Assembly: GCF_014287705.1 (NCBI RefSeq)
Contig: NZ_JACOOY010000008.1
Coordinates: 62,001 to 126,000 of the forward strand
Direction: 5' to 3'
DNA from: Dorea_D hominis
GTDB taxonomy: Bacteria > Bacillota > Clostridia > Lachnospirales > Lachnospiraceae
DNA: 64,000 nt
Shown here: positions 1 through 9,308 of the stretch, piece by piece
Layout: every line of letters begins with the position of its first letter
Position numbering within the stretch: position 1 is the first letter of the stretch
Program-made: the position numbers and the translations under genes
The notes under the pieces: model-generated
Databases searched by the model: none
What the model saw: only the letters and a program-made list of their open reading frames with translations
Told to the model about the DNA's origin: nothing

Positions 1-1662
1 AAGAACATCTTTACGCATTGCTCTTACAGTCTCTCTTGCAATAACCTTGCTTCCGATCGCTGCCTGGATTGGAATCTCAAAAAGCTGTCTTGGAATCTCT
101 TCTTTTAATTTTTCACACATCTTACGTCCACGTTCATACGCAGTATCTGCATGCACAATAAAGGACAGCGCATCCACTTCTTCCTTGTTGATCAGAATAT
201 CCAGCTTCACAAGATCCGATCTTACATAGCCGTCCAGCTCATAATCAAAGGACGCATATCCTCTGGAGCGGGATTTGAGTGCATCGAAGAAATCATAAAT
301 GATCTCATTGAGTGGCAGATGATAGCGCAGCACGGCACGCGTCTCTTCAATGTATTCCATGCCTTCATATACGCCTCGTCTCTCCTGGCAAAGATCCATG
401 ATCGCTCCGATAAATTCAGATGTCACCATGATCTCTGCTTTTACCATCGGCTCTTCCATATATTCGATTTCAGACGGATCCGGCAAATTGGACGGATTGG
501 TAAGTTCGATCACATCGCCGTTCGTCTTGTATACTTTGTAAATAACACCCGGTGCTGTTGTTACAAGATCTAAATTGTATTCTCTCTCCAGACGTTCCTG
601 AATGATCTCCAGATGCAAAAGTCCGAGGAAACCACAGCGGAAACCAAATCCCAGTGCAATAGATGTCTCCGGCTCAAACTGCAGAGACGCATCATTTAAC
701 TGTAATTTTTCCAGCGCATCCCGAAGATCCGGATACTTTGCTCCATCTGCAGGATACAATCCGCAGTACACCATCGGGTTGACTTTTTTATAACCCGGAA
801 GCGGCTCGGCACAAGGATTCTGTGCATTCGTCACTGTATCTCCGACACGGGTATCTCTTACATTCTTAAGGCTTGCTGTAATATAACCAACCATTCCGGC
901 ACTTAATTCTTCACACGGAATAAACTGTCCTGCACCAAAATATCCGACTTCCACAACTTCTGCTTTTGCTCCGGTTGCCATCATCAGGATCGGTGTGCCC
1001 TTTTTTACAGTTCCTTCTTTGATTCTGCAAAATACGATAACTCCCTTATAGGAATCATACAGCGAATCAAAGATCAATGCCTGAAGCGGTGCTTTCGGAT
1101 CTCCAACCGGCGCCGGTATCTTCTCAACAATCTGCTCCAACACCTGTTCTACATTAAGTCCTGTCTTTGCGGAAATCTGCGGTGCATCTTCCGCTTCAAT
1201 TCCGATCACATCTTCAATTTCTTCAATCACACGCTGTGGATCTGCACTTGGAAGGTCGATCTTATTAATAACCGGCATAACATCCAGATCGTGATCCAGT
1301 GCCAGATATACGTTGGCAAGCGTCTGTGCCTCCACACCCTGTGCTGCATCCACGACAAGAATCGCTCCGTCGCATGCTGCAAGGCTCCGGGATACTTCAT
1401 AGTTAAAATCGACATGTCCCGGTGTGTCGATCAGGTTAAAGATATATTCTTCTCCGTCTTTCGCTTTATATACAATGCGGACAGTCTGCGCTTTGATCGT
1501 AATTCCACGCTCCCGTTCCAGCTCCATATTGTCCAGCACCTGTGACTGCATCTCACGGCTGGTCAAAAGACCTGTCATCTCAATGATACGGTCTGCCAGT
1601 GTTGATTTACCGTGATCGATATGGGCTATAATACAAAAATTTCTGATTTTACTCTGATCCAT
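1..1662 (-). CDS. lepA: Elongation factor 4 (LepA), 3' end cut by window edge
   Basis: Ribosome-associated translational GTPase that promotes back-translocation or late initiation-complex maturation. It starts at the ATG ending at 1662 and stays open to base 1, giving 554 codons of a family that is usually about 600, so roughly the last 45-50 residues are missing. The G1 loop AHIDHGKST lies at residues 13-21, followed by the G3 motif DTPGH and the G4 motif NKID. The LepA-specific C-terminal region follows, including FGFRCGFLGLLHLEI and a YASFDYEL segment. It lies 59 bases downstream of holA on the same strand, so the two may be cotranscribed. Family assignment is secure; only the missing tail is unseen. 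Confidence 0.97.
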   Translation of the reverse strand, partial: MDQSKIRNFCIIAHIDHGKSTLADRIIEMTGLLTSREMQSQVLDNMELERERGITIKAQTVRIVYKAKDGEEYIFNLIDTPGHVDFNYEVSRSLAACDGAILVVDAAQGVEAQTLANVYLALDHDLDVMPVINKIDLPSADPQRVIEEIEDVIGIEAEDAPQISAKTGLNVEQVLEQIVEKIPAPVGDPKAPLQALIFDSLYDSYKGVIVFCRIKEGTVKKGTPILMMATGAKAEVVEVGYFGAGQFIPCEELSAGMVGYITASLKNVRDTRVGDTVTNAQNPCAEPLPGYKKVNPMVYCGLYPADGAKYPDLRDALEKLQLNDASLQFEPETSIALGFGFRCGFLGLLHLEIIQERLEREYNLDLVTTAPGVIYKVYKTNGDVIELTNPSNLPDPSEIEYMEEPMVKAEIMVTSEFIGAIMDLCQERRGVYEGMEYIEETRAVLRYHLPLNEIIYDFFDALKSRSRGYASFDYELDGYVRSDLVKLDILINKEEVDALSFIVHADTAYERGRKMCEKLKEEIPRQLFEIPIQAAIGSKVIARETVRAMRKDVL

Positions 1663-1721
1663 TGACAATTCTATCGTTCCCCTTAGTTTGAATTTTCTCT
1701 GTTATTACCTATCTGAATATA

Positions 1722-2702
1722 TCATACAGAACTGTATTTTACAATGAAAAGTTCCACACTCATCACATCGCTTAAGCGTCCTGTTTTCACCAGTTGTTCC
1801 GTATCTGCAGCGTCTTCCATAATGCTGCGCAGCTCTTCTAAGCCGAAGCTCCTGCACCTGCTCATATATTTTCCTGCTACAAATGGATGAATGCCCACCT
1901 TCTTTGCAATCTGTGACTTATCCATTCCTTTTATGCATAATGCTTTTACTTCCATCAGCTGCTTAAACTGTCTGGAAAGCAGGTATAAAATCCGCATCGG
2001 AGGCTCTTTTAATGCAAGAAGATCGTAATACAGATCCATCGCTTTTTTCTGATGTTTTGCAGCAACTGCTTCTACCATTTCAAAAATCTTATTGGAAATC
2101 TGCGCGGTGCAGATTTCATCAATGGCAGCCGGTGTAATCTCCTTTTCATCCAATGTATACGCAAACAACTTTTCCAGTTCTTTTTCCAGATTCTCCATAT
2201 CTGTTCCGGTCTTTTCTACAAGATACTGCGCTGTGGAAGTCTTGATAAGCTTTCCTTCCCGCTTTACCTGTGCTCCGATCCAGTACAGAAGTGTCTTCTC
2301 GTCCTGTCTTCCAAGTTCCACGACACGGCCTTTATCCTTGACAGCCTTATAAAGCCTGTTCCGCTTATCCACTTCATTTTCCACGAAAATAAAGCATGCG
2401 GTATCCGGCATCGTTTTGATGTAATCGGCAAGCTCCGGCGCCGCATTTTTGAAAAAGCCTGAATTTTCCACAACGATCAGACGCCGTTCTGCAAAAAATG
2501 GCATTGTCTCTGCAAGATCAATAAGCTCTCCCGGATTGATTCCTTTTCCTTCGTAATAAGCGTAATTGACGGTATCTCCATCCGGCAGGATTGCCTTTGT
2601 CATCCGGTCTTTGTACTGCTTTTTTAAATAGGCTTCCTCTCCATAGAGCAAGTATACCGGTTTCCACTGTCCGTTCTTAATGTCTTCGTTTAAACTTTTC
2701 AT
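1722..2702 (-). CDS. holA: DNA polymerase III subunit delta
   Basis: Clamp-loader delta subunit, which opens the beta sliding clamp within the DNA polymerase III holoenzyme. The 326-residue length is typical. The N-terminus carries the degenerate P-loop region YLLYGEEAYLKKQYKD, followed by a RecA-like fold with CFIFVENEVDKRNRLYK, and the C-terminal third is the helical collar domain (LYLLSRQFKQLMEVKAL). The start ATG overlaps the stop of the upstream FMN dehydrogenase gene as ATGA, so translation is probably coupled. lepA lies downstream, an arrangement often seen in Firmicutes. Recognition is by overall sequence; no biochemical motif is fully diagnostic. Confidence 0.93.
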   Translation of the reverse strand: MKSLNEDIKNGQWKPVYLLYGEEAYLKKQYKDRMTKAILPDGDTVNYAYYEGKGINPGELIDLAETMPFFAERRLIVVENSGFFKNAAPELADYIKTMPDTACFIFVENEVDKRNRLYKAVKDKGRVVELGRQDEKTLLYWIGAQVKREGKLIKTSTAQYLVEKTGTDMENLEKELEKLFAYTLDEKEITPAAIDEICTAQISNKIFEMVEAVAAKHQKKAMDLYYDLLALKEPPMRILYLLSRQFKQLMEVKALCIKGMDKSQIAKKVGIHPFVAGKYMSRCRSFGLEELRSIMEDAADTEQLVKTGRLSDVMSVELFIVKYSSV

Positions 2703-3715
2703 ACACGTACCATTTCCCGGCTGATCTCACTTAAGTTGTGTGCTCCGCACATGGTCATCGTATCGGCAAGCTCTGTGGTCAGTTTCTCTGTATAGGTTGC
2801 AACGCCTTCGGCGGCGCCGCCGTAGACAGCTGTCACATATGGGCGTCCGATCAACACGGCATCTGCTCCAAGCGCCAGTGCTTTAAAAATATCCACGCCA
2901 CTTCTTAAGCCCCCGTCAACAAAGATCTTCATATCTTTTCCAACTGCCTGCACAATCTCTTCCAGTACTTCCGCTGTCGCCGGACACTGATCCAACACAC
3001 GTCCGCCATGATTCGATACAACAATCGCAGAAGCTCCGGCTTCTTTTGCCTTCAAAGCTCCTTTTACCGTCATGATCCCTTTAAGGATAAATGGTACACC
3101 TGCAGCTTTTACAATCTCTGCCAGTTCTTCTGTCGTCTTGCTTCCTGCAGGCGGAGTCAGATTTTTCAGGAACGGAAGTCCTGCCGCATCTATATCCATC
3201 GCCACTGCAAAAGAACCGGATGCTTTGATCAGTTCCAGTTTTTCCTGTAATGTATTGACATCCCATGGTTTAACCGTTGGAATCCCTTTTCCGTCTTTTG
3301 CACGGATTGCTTCCGTAGCACCCTGCATAACCGCAGCATTCACACCGTCTCCGGTAAATGCCGCGATTCCTGCATCCGCACATGCCGGTACAAGAATGTT
3401 ATTGTATTCCAGATCATCGTATTTATCGCCGTAATGCAATTTCATTGCCCCGATCGGCGCTGCAAAGATTGGTGCTTTATAGGTCCGTCCGAATATTTCA
3501 AAAGAAGTATCTGCTTTTCCATTTTCACAAATCGTATCCATATTCACACAGATATCCTGCCACTTCTCATAATTGCGGATTGCAACCGTTCCGGTTCCTT
3601 TGGCTCCCGGTCCCGGCATCTGGCTTGTGCATGCCTTCCCATTACAGACCGGACATGCTTTGCAATATGGTCCCATGCAGGTTCTCGCATTTTCCAATAT
3701 TTCCTGATAATTCAT
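2699..3715 (-). CDS. FMN-dependent alpha-hydroxy-acid dehydrogenase with N-terminal Cys cluster
   Basis: A TIM-barrel flavoprotein of the lactate/glycolate oxidase family, expected to oxidise a 2-hydroxy acid to a 2-oxo acid with FMN. The family signature VSNHGGRVLD contains the catalytic His (about residue 235) and the substrate Arg. ILKGIMT supplies the flavin Lys, and FVDGGLRSG and LGADAVLIGRPY form the phosphate-binding end. At 338 residues it is somewhat short for the family. The N-terminus has an unusual cysteine array (C13, C18, C21, C24, C29) that could bind an Fe-S cluster or zinc and replaces the usual N-terminal segment. It overlaps holA by 4 bases. The true substrate is unknown and lactate is only a default label. 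Confidence 0.85.
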   Translation of the reverse strand: MNYQEILENARTCMGPYCKACPVCNGKACTSQMPGPGAKGTGTVAIRNYEKWQDICVNMDTICENGKADTSFEIFGRTYKAPIFAAPIGAMKLHYGDKYDDLEYNNILVPACADAGIAAFTGDGVNAAVMQGATEAIRAKDGKGIPTVKPWDVNTLQEKLELIKASGSFAVAMDIDAAGLPFLKNLTPPAGSKTTEELAEIVKAAGVPFILKGIMTVKGALKAKEAGASAIVVSNHGGRVLDQCPATAEVLEEIVQAVGKDMKIFVDGGLRSGVDIFKALALGADAVLIGRPYVTAVYGGAAEGVATYTEKLTTELADTMTMCGAHNLSEISREMVRV

Positions 3716-3782
3716 TGTATCTTCCTTCTTTCTGTCTTTTATGTCAGTTTTCCTCTAATCTTTTGATTATACATCGTTATGT

Positions 3783-6161
3783 TTAATAATAACAAGCTCC
3801 AAGTGTCTGCGTCAACCACGCTTTTCTTCCATTCACACGGATTGTCACCGCTCCGCTGCTGGCTGTGCCGTACAGCCGGCTCCCATATTTTTCAAGTCTC
3901 TTAAGCGTCTCTTTGTGCGGATGTCCATAGCGGTTATTTCTTCCGGAAGAAACAAGCGTATATTTCGGATATACCGATTCAAGAAACGTCTCTTTCGTTG
4001 AATTTTTCGAGCCGTGATGCGCCGCTTTCAGAAAATCCCACTGCACATTCTGATAGTGCTCCTTTAATTCTTGTGTCAGCGTTTCTTCTCCGGCGCCTTC
4101 CACATCTCCCGTAAAGAGAAAACGTCTCTTCTGATATTCCATCGCCAGTACCATGGACGCTTCATTGCCAGGCTCCATTTTCTGACCGGTGTCCGGTCCA
4201 AGACAAACGATCCGGAAGATCTCTTTTCCACTTTTTTCCAGTAGTTGTTTTTCTTTCTCTATAATACAGATCTTTGCACCGCATCCCTGCCCGGTTTCTG
4301 CCAGGCGGAAAAGCTTCTCATCCCACACAGACTGCGGTGGGAAAATAAGTCTCACAATCCTGACACCCATTTTTCTGCGTTTTAACATTTCTTCAATCGC
4401 TCCAATATGATCTTCATCTCCATGTGTCACAAAAACAGCATCCAGCTTATGGATTCCCTGTGATTTTAAATAAGGTTCAATTCTGTATTTTCCAGCATTT
4501 TTCACATCACTACTGCCACCATCAATCAGATATGCTCTCCTGTCCGGTGTCCGTATAAAAATGCAATCTCCCTGCCCTACATCCAGCATGGTCACCTGTA
4601 CTCCGGAAAATAAATTCTGGGGAATTGTAAGAACTGCTGTCGCGGTTACGATACCGGTTCCCAATACTGCTGCCCACCTGCTTTTCCTGTCACTTTTTCT
4701 CTCTGCCCTACCTGCCTTTTTTCTGCCGACTCTTATTACATTTCCCCTCAATTTTTTCTGTCTGTCAGGATTTTTCCTACAATCTTTTACCACAGTTTTC
4801 CCTATTTTATCTTCTTTCATATCATCTGTTTTCTTCCTTTTTTTTATCCACAGTAACACACCCCCTACAATCAGATAATACAACATACACTGCCACAGAT
4901 CAGGCTTCCCGGTTGTCACTCTTGCCCCTGGAAACATAAGCGCAAGATCACAGCTTTTTTCGTAGATTGCCAGAATCCATCCGCAGCCTTTTAGCAACAG
5001 CACTGATTCCTGCCAGAAAACAAGCCACAGAAAACTAGCCAATACTGCCATCATCAACAAAATCGTCAAAAGTGGAATAACAAGCAGATTTAACGCAAGA
5101 CTTAACAGAGATATTTCAAAATAAGCCATCAGAATAATCGGGAGCAGAAGTATCTGCGTACTAAGTCCCGCCCATACATTCTGAAATGGCAATTCCACAA
5201 AAACAGGAAGGATAAGAAGCATTGCCAGCACCGCTCCAAAAGACATCCAGAAACCTGCGTCCTTAAGATAAAGCGGCTGTCCGATAAGCACACATGCTGC
5301 TGCCACCGCAAGTGCTGTCGGGCTGTCGTATTTTCTTCCCGCCGCATCGGCTCCCACGCGGAATAAAAACATGATAAATGCACGCATGACCGACACGCTT
5401 TTGCCTACAAGAAGCACGTACAGTGAAAGTGCCAGAATCCCGCCTGCGCAACCAAGTGGATAGGAACCGCTCTTTTTTCGCAGGAACTGATAGAATCCTG
5501 TTCCGAGAAATGACAGATGCAATCCTGAGATTGCAAGGATATGGGCGATCCCATTGACCTGATACAGCTCTTTGATTTCCGGATCCATGGCACTTCTGTC
5601 ACCGAGAAGCATTGCCGTCAGCACACCACCTTTTTCTTTGCCAAGCTGGCGGATCAGCATTTCTTTCCAGTGTTCCCGCAAGCGCCAGATCCGTTCCCGC
5701 CACTGTTCCTGCTTGCCCCGGTTCTTCAGAACTTTGTCTATCCATACGGATGCATGGATCTTCTGTCTCCTGTAATAGGCTCTCTGATCGAAATTTCCTG
5801 GATTTCTCGCCCTGTCAAAATAGCGCAGTTTTCCTGTCACCTTCACTTTATTTCCACAGAAGATCTCATTTTCTGTTTGTTTTTTACTGTTTGTTTTTCT
5901 GTATAAAATAATTTTGGATTCTCTGAGCGAACGCCCATGAATATGTATCGATACATTTGTAAGATAATAAGTCTGCCGGTTTTCTGTAAATTCTTTTTTC
6001 CAGACGGTTCCGGATACCAAAACTTCTTCTCTGTCCTCTACACAGGTTTCCAGATCCGAAGGAGAGAAATAGGCTTCTGCCTTCTCTCCTCCAAACCATA
6101 CGATTCCCGCGATCAGAAATATCCACAGCAGACATACGGAACATAATGGTCTGTTTCTCAC
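3783..6161 (-). CDS. comEC: ComEC/Rec2-type DNA uptake channel
   Basis: Predicted membrane channel moving single-stranded DNA into the cytoplasm during transformation. The 792-residue protein has an N-terminal DUF4131/OB-like extracellular region (about 30-160). A multi-TM competence domain follows (about 200-430), containing AHILAISGLHLSFLG. Next is a very basic cytoplasmic linker (about 440-515, rich in KK and RK), then a C-terminal metallo-beta-lactamase domain with THGDEDHIG and AAHHGSKNST. Its start overlaps the GerMN lipoprotein stop as ATGA, so it is the last gene of a run that begins with comEA and also carries a two-component pair. All expected domains are present and no frameshift is seen. 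Confidence 0.93.
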   Translation of the reverse strand: MRNRPLCSVCLLWIFLIAGIVWFGGEKAEAYFSPSDLETCVEDREEVLVSGTVWKKEFTENRQTYYLTNVSIHIHGRSLRESKIILYRKTNSKKQTENEIFCGNKVKVTGKLRYFDRARNPGNFDQRAYYRRQKIHASVWIDKVLKNRGKQEQWRERIWRLREHWKEMLIRQLGKEKGGVLTAMLLGDRSAMDPEIKELYQVNGIAHILAISGLHLSFLGTGFYQFLRKKSGSYPLGCAGGILALSLYVLLVGKSVSVMRAFIMFLFRVGADAAGRKYDSPTALAVAAACVLIGQPLYLKDAGFWMSFGAVLAMLLILPVFVELPFQNVWAGLSTQILLLPIILMAYFEISLLSLALNLLVIPLLTILLMMAVLASFLWLVFWQESVLLLKGCGWILAIYEKSCDLALMFPGARVTTGKPDLWQCMLYYLIVGGVLLWIKKRKKTDDMKEDKIGKTVVKDCRKNPDRQKKLRGNVIRVGRKKAGRAERKSDRKSRWAAVLGTGIVTATAVLTIPQNLFSGVQVTMLDVGQGDCIFIRTPDRRAYLIDGGSSDVKNAGKYRIEPYLKSQGIHKLDAVFVTHGDEDHIGAIEEMLKRRKMGVRIVRLIFPPQSVWDEKLFRLAETGQGCGAKICIIEKEKQLLEKSGKEIFRIVCLGPDTGQKMEPGNEASMVLAMEYQKRRFLFTGDVEGAGEETLTQELKEHYQNVQWDFLKAAHHGSKNSTKETFLESVYPKYTLVSSGRNNRYGHPHKETLKRLEKYGSRLYGTASSGAVTIRVNGRKAWLTQTLGACYY

Positions 6162-7093
6162 TGTTCTTCCTCCACGATCGCCGGATCTGCCGAAAATGGT
6201 TTATTTAAGTTTATGCTTCCCTGATATTGTACATTTGCCTTTCCTCCGATCAGGATCTGTACTTTTCCTGCCGCTCCATTTGCTGTAATGGAATTGACAA
6301 TTGCATAAATGCTGAGCCTTGGATCGATCTTATATTTTGTATTCTGACATTCTTCATCAAGATTTACATAACAGATACCATCCTTCGTGGACACACTTAA
6401 GATTTCCGTATCCTGTGAGATTACCGGATACTCCGAAACATCCTCCGGACCTTTCACCAATTGTTCCACGATCACTTTCTCCAAAGCTGTGTTGCTGTCA
6501 TACCGTACTTTCACAGACTCTTCTTTCAGTTTGTCTCCTTTGGCATTGGCATAGTATAAAAGCAGATCTGCACTTTGATAAGAGTGAAGAGACGAACCGG
6601 TATTCTGTACAAAATCTGCCGCACATAAATATCCTTCCGGCTTGCCATGTTCGTCCTTTACCGGTTTGTTTTCCTGATAAAAACGCACATATCCCACACC
6701 GTCAATCTGTGTCAGTGTCTGTACAACTGCTGCCTCCAGCAGTAATCTGGAAGTTGTATTCATTTTCCCAAATGCATCATTCAGATGCAGATCCATCTTC
6801 CCAGCTGTCACACTCCAGCTTTTTACCGCTGTATGGTTCTGGAAAGCGCTCTTATACTCAATCGTATCCGGTTCTTTTTTTAATGATTTCAGAGCATACC
6901 GTATCCGGGAGTTCCTGGAATCACCCGTAATCTTATATGCTTCTTTTACCAGATCTGTTCCTTCCGCATTGATATAATAAAGTGCCGTCTCGTCCTCTTT
7001 TGGTTCTCTGTGACGTCCGCATCCGGTAACTCCGTTAATCAACATTAAAAGTGCAAGGCACACAGATAAAATCCGGCGTATTTTTATTTTCAT
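6158..7093 (-). CDS. GerMN-domain lipoprotein
   Basis: Secreted lipoprotein with two tandem GerMN (sporulation/germination) domains. The N-terminal signal peptide ends in a lipobox, INGVTGC, with the lipidated Cys near residue 25. The first GerMN repeat spans roughly residues 40-170 and the second roughly 175-300; each contains VRYDSNTALEKVIVEQLVKGP-like or ILLEAAVVQTL-like elements. GerM-type proteins act outside the membrane in sporulation or envelope assembly. Here the gene follows a WalK-like kinase by 27 bases, so it is more likely part of an envelope-sensing unit than a germination locus. It overlaps comEC by 4 bases. The exact role is unknown. Confidence 0.85.
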   Translation of the reverse strand: MKIKIRRILSVCLALLMLINGVTGCGRHREPKEDETALYYINAEGTDLVKEAYKITGDSRNSRIRYALKSLKKEPDTIEYKSAFQNHTAVKSWSVTAGKMDLHLNDAFGKMNTTSRLLLEAAVVQTLTQIDGVGYVRFYQENKPVKDEHGKPEGYLCAADFVQNTGSSLHSYQSADLLLYYANAKGDKLKEESVKVRYDSNTALEKVIVEQLVKGPEDVSEYPVISQDTEILSVSTKDGICYVNLDEECQNTKYKIDPRLSIYAIVNSITANGAAGKVQILIGGKANVQYQGSINLNKPFSADPAIVEEEQ

Positions 7094-7120
7094 AATTTCA
7101 TCCCTTCTTTTTACACACAG

Positions 7121-8605
7121 TTATCCCCGCTCCGGTGCAACATATACAAGCGGAATACGAATCGTAAAGGTGGTTCCTTCGCCCGGCTGGCTGAAGACTT
7201 TAATCGCTCCACGATGCATAACAACCGCATTCCTTGCAATGGACAGCCCAAGTCCGGTTCCTCCGATCTCTCTGGAATGGGATTTGTCCACTCGGTAAAA
7301 TCTTTCAAAAATATGTTCTGTCTCTTCCTGTGCGATACCGATGCCGGAGTCCGCCACTTCGATGTTGCAGAACTTGTGATCCGCATTCAGTGTCACGTGA
7401 ACCCATCCGCCTTCGCTGTTATATTTGATCGCATTTTCCACCAGATTCGTAATCGCAAGCGACAATTTAACTTCATCAATTTCTGCCGTAACTGGGCGGA
7501 AGCTCTGGTACACAACCTCCACATTCTGTTTTGTAGCAATCGGGCGCAGACGTTTCAATATCTTCTCCACAAGTTCATTCATGCTGACAGACTGGATATT
7601 CATATTGCTTGCTGTCTTGTCCATCTTCACAAGCGACAGCAGGTCATTGATGATCTTATTCTCTCTCTCAATCTCTTCTGACAGATCACCCATAAATTCC
7701 CGGTACAGTTCTGTCGGTACATTCTCTTGAATCAACAGAGAATCTGCCAGCACTTTCATAGATGTCAGCGGGGTCTTTAATTCATGTGACACATTTGATA
7801 CAAATTCCTGCCTGGAATCATCCTGCGCTTTCAGACGTCCCAACATCTTGTTAAATGCTTCTGATAAAATCTTCGTTTCTGTATATGCATTTTCATGCAG
7901 ATAATCAGCATGGTATCCTTCCGTAACCGCCTCAATCCGCCTTGTGATCCTCTGGAACGGACGCACCATTAAGAATCCAAGACCGATTGCAAGCACAAGC
8001 GCAATGATCACTGCAACAACTGCAACAACATTTGCTTTGCCGCCAAGCACACCCTTACTTTCCGCAATGGAATCCGTGGACACACTTACAAGCATTACAC
8101 CAATGACTTTCTCTTTCGCTGCATCCATGATCGGCGAAGTTACCTCTATATAACGATTTTTTGAATCGTAATAAGTCGTTCCTTTTCCGCTCATACATCC
8201 GGTAACATCACCGGATACGATCCTTTTGCCCTCGTCCATATCATACGTGTCTTTCAGAATATAATATGCCTGATCGATAAGCAGCACTCTTCCATTGTAA
8301 ATATTGGATAATTGTGTAATCTCTGCGTTCATAGCTTCCGTTGTGACTACTTTTGGATAACCGCCCTGACTGAGCTGGTTACATAGAATGGTGCATTGAT
8401 TCTGTATCTCGGCAGTCCGCACCTCGACCGCTCTCTTCTCATAACTGGTCAGAACCACCGCCTCCATGATCACTGCCGGTATGATTGCAAATAATACCAG
8501 CAGACTGATAATCAGGAAGCGGAGACTCTTCCATGTTTCTGTTTTTACGTATCTTCCAAATCTAACCTTTAAAATAATATCCCACTCCCCATTTTGTATA
8601 TACAT
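7121..8605 (-). CDS. Membrane sensor histidine kinase (WalK/PhoR-like)
   Basis: Sensor kinase of a two-component system. An N-terminal TM helix precedes an extracytoplasmic sensor of about 130 residues. A second TM (VVAVVAVIIALVLAIGLGFL) leads to a HAMP linker and the dimerisation domain with H-box FVSNVSHELKTPLTS. The ATPase domain has N-box NLVENAIKYNS, G1 DSGIGIA and G2 GTGLGLSIA. The ATG at 8605 is preferred; an ATG at 8662 would overlap the regulator gene much further and has no better ribosome site. The gene overlaps the response-regulator 3' end by about 44 bases, supporting coupled expression. There is no PAS domain between HAMP and HisKA, unlike Bacillus WalK. Confidence 0.92.
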   Translation of the reverse strand: MYIQNGEWDIILKVRFGRYVKTETWKSLRFLIISLLVLFAIIPAVIMEAVVLTSYEKRAVEVRTAEIQNQCTILCNQLSQGGYPKVVTTEAMNAEITQLSNIYNGRVLLIDQAYYILKDTYDMDEGKRIVSGDVTGCMSGKGTTYYDSKNRYIEVTSPIMDAAKEKVIGVMLVSVSTDSIAESKGVLGGKANVVAVVAVIIALVLAIGLGFLMVRPFQRITRRIEAVTEGYHADYLHENAYTETKILSEAFNKMLGRLKAQDDSRQEFVSNVSHELKTPLTSMKVLADSLLIQENVPTELYREFMGDLSEEIERENKIINDLLSLVKMDKTASNMNIQSVSMNELVEKILKRLRPIATKQNVEVVYQSFRPVTAEIDEVKLSLAITNLVENAIKYNSEGGWVHVTLNADHKFCNIEVADSGIGIAQEETEHIFERFYRVDKSHSREIGGTGLGLSIARNAVVMHRGAIKVFSQPGEGTTFTIRIPLVYVAPERG

Positions 8606-9254
8606 ATTTCGGATCACTCGGATTCGTCTCGATCTTCTCACGCAGTCTCCGGATATGTACATCTACCGTTCTTGCATCTCCCGGATATTCATATCCCCAT
8701 ACAATATTTAACAGATTCTCTCTGCTGTATACTTTGTTCGGATTCATAGCAAGAAGCTCCAGTAGGTCAAATTCCTTTGCTGTCAGATTCGTCTCCTGCT
8801 CTCCGATCACAACTCTCCTGCTCTCACAGTCGATCTTCATCTCACCTTTTACAATGATCTTATCGTCTTCGCGCTCCGTCTTCTTCCTTCCTGTACGTCT
8901 TAAAATAGCTTTGATCCTTGCTTTCACTTCCAGAATATTAAATGGCTTGGTTATGTAATCATCGGCACCGTATTCCAGTCCGAGGATCTTATCCATATCG
9001 TCTCCCTTTGCCGTCAGCATAATGATCGGAACATCCGAATATTCACGAATCTGTCTGCATACTTCAAATCCGTCATACTTCGGAAGCATCACATCCAGAA
9101 GCAGGATATCATATACATTCTCTTTTGCAAGTTTCAGTGCTTCCTCACCATCGTAAGCACAGTCTACTTTCATGCCCTCCTGTTCCAGACTGAAACGAAT
9201 CCCTTTTACTATTAATTTTTCATCATCTACAACCAGAACTCTCTTATCTTCCAT
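8562..9254 (-). CDS. OmpR/PhoB-family response regulator
   Basis: DNA-binding partner of the adjoining kinase. The receiver domain (about 1-118) has the acidic pocket VVDDE, the phosphoacceptor Asp in LLLDVMLPKYDGFE (about residue 54), Thr in IIMLTAK and Lys in YITKPF. The C-terminal winged helix (about 133-230) contains LTAKEFDLLELL, VWGYEYPGDARTVDVHIRRLREKIE and GVGYYFKG. This closely resembles WalR/YycF, but the neighbourhood lacks the yycHIJ genes, so a WalR label would be inference. It lies 54 bases downstream of comEA and overlaps the kinase. Confidence 0.94.
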   Translation of the reverse strand: MEDKRVLVVDDEKLIVKGIRFSLEQEGMKVDCAYDGEEALKLAKENVYDILLLDVMLPKYDGFEVCRQIREYSDVPIIMLTAKGDDMDKILGLEYGADDYITKPFNILEVKARIKAILRRTGRKKTEREDDKIIVKGEMKIDCESRRVVIGEQETNLTAKEFDLLELLAMNPNKVYSRENLLNIVWGYEYPGDARTVDVHIRRLREKIETNPSDPKYVYTKWGVGYYFKG

Positions 9255-9308
9255 TCCTGCTCTCTCCTGTTACTGTCAGCTTCCGCTTATTTCTGTCTCT
9301 TTTTATTG

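Noticed and set aside
151..573. Plus-strand open frame of 140 codons
   Set aside because: Lies antisense within lepA, has no ribosome site and no family resemblance.
3358..3786. Plus-strand open frame of 142 codons
   Set aside because: Antisense to the FMN dehydrogenase; Cys/His/Pro-rich composition typical of a shadow frame.
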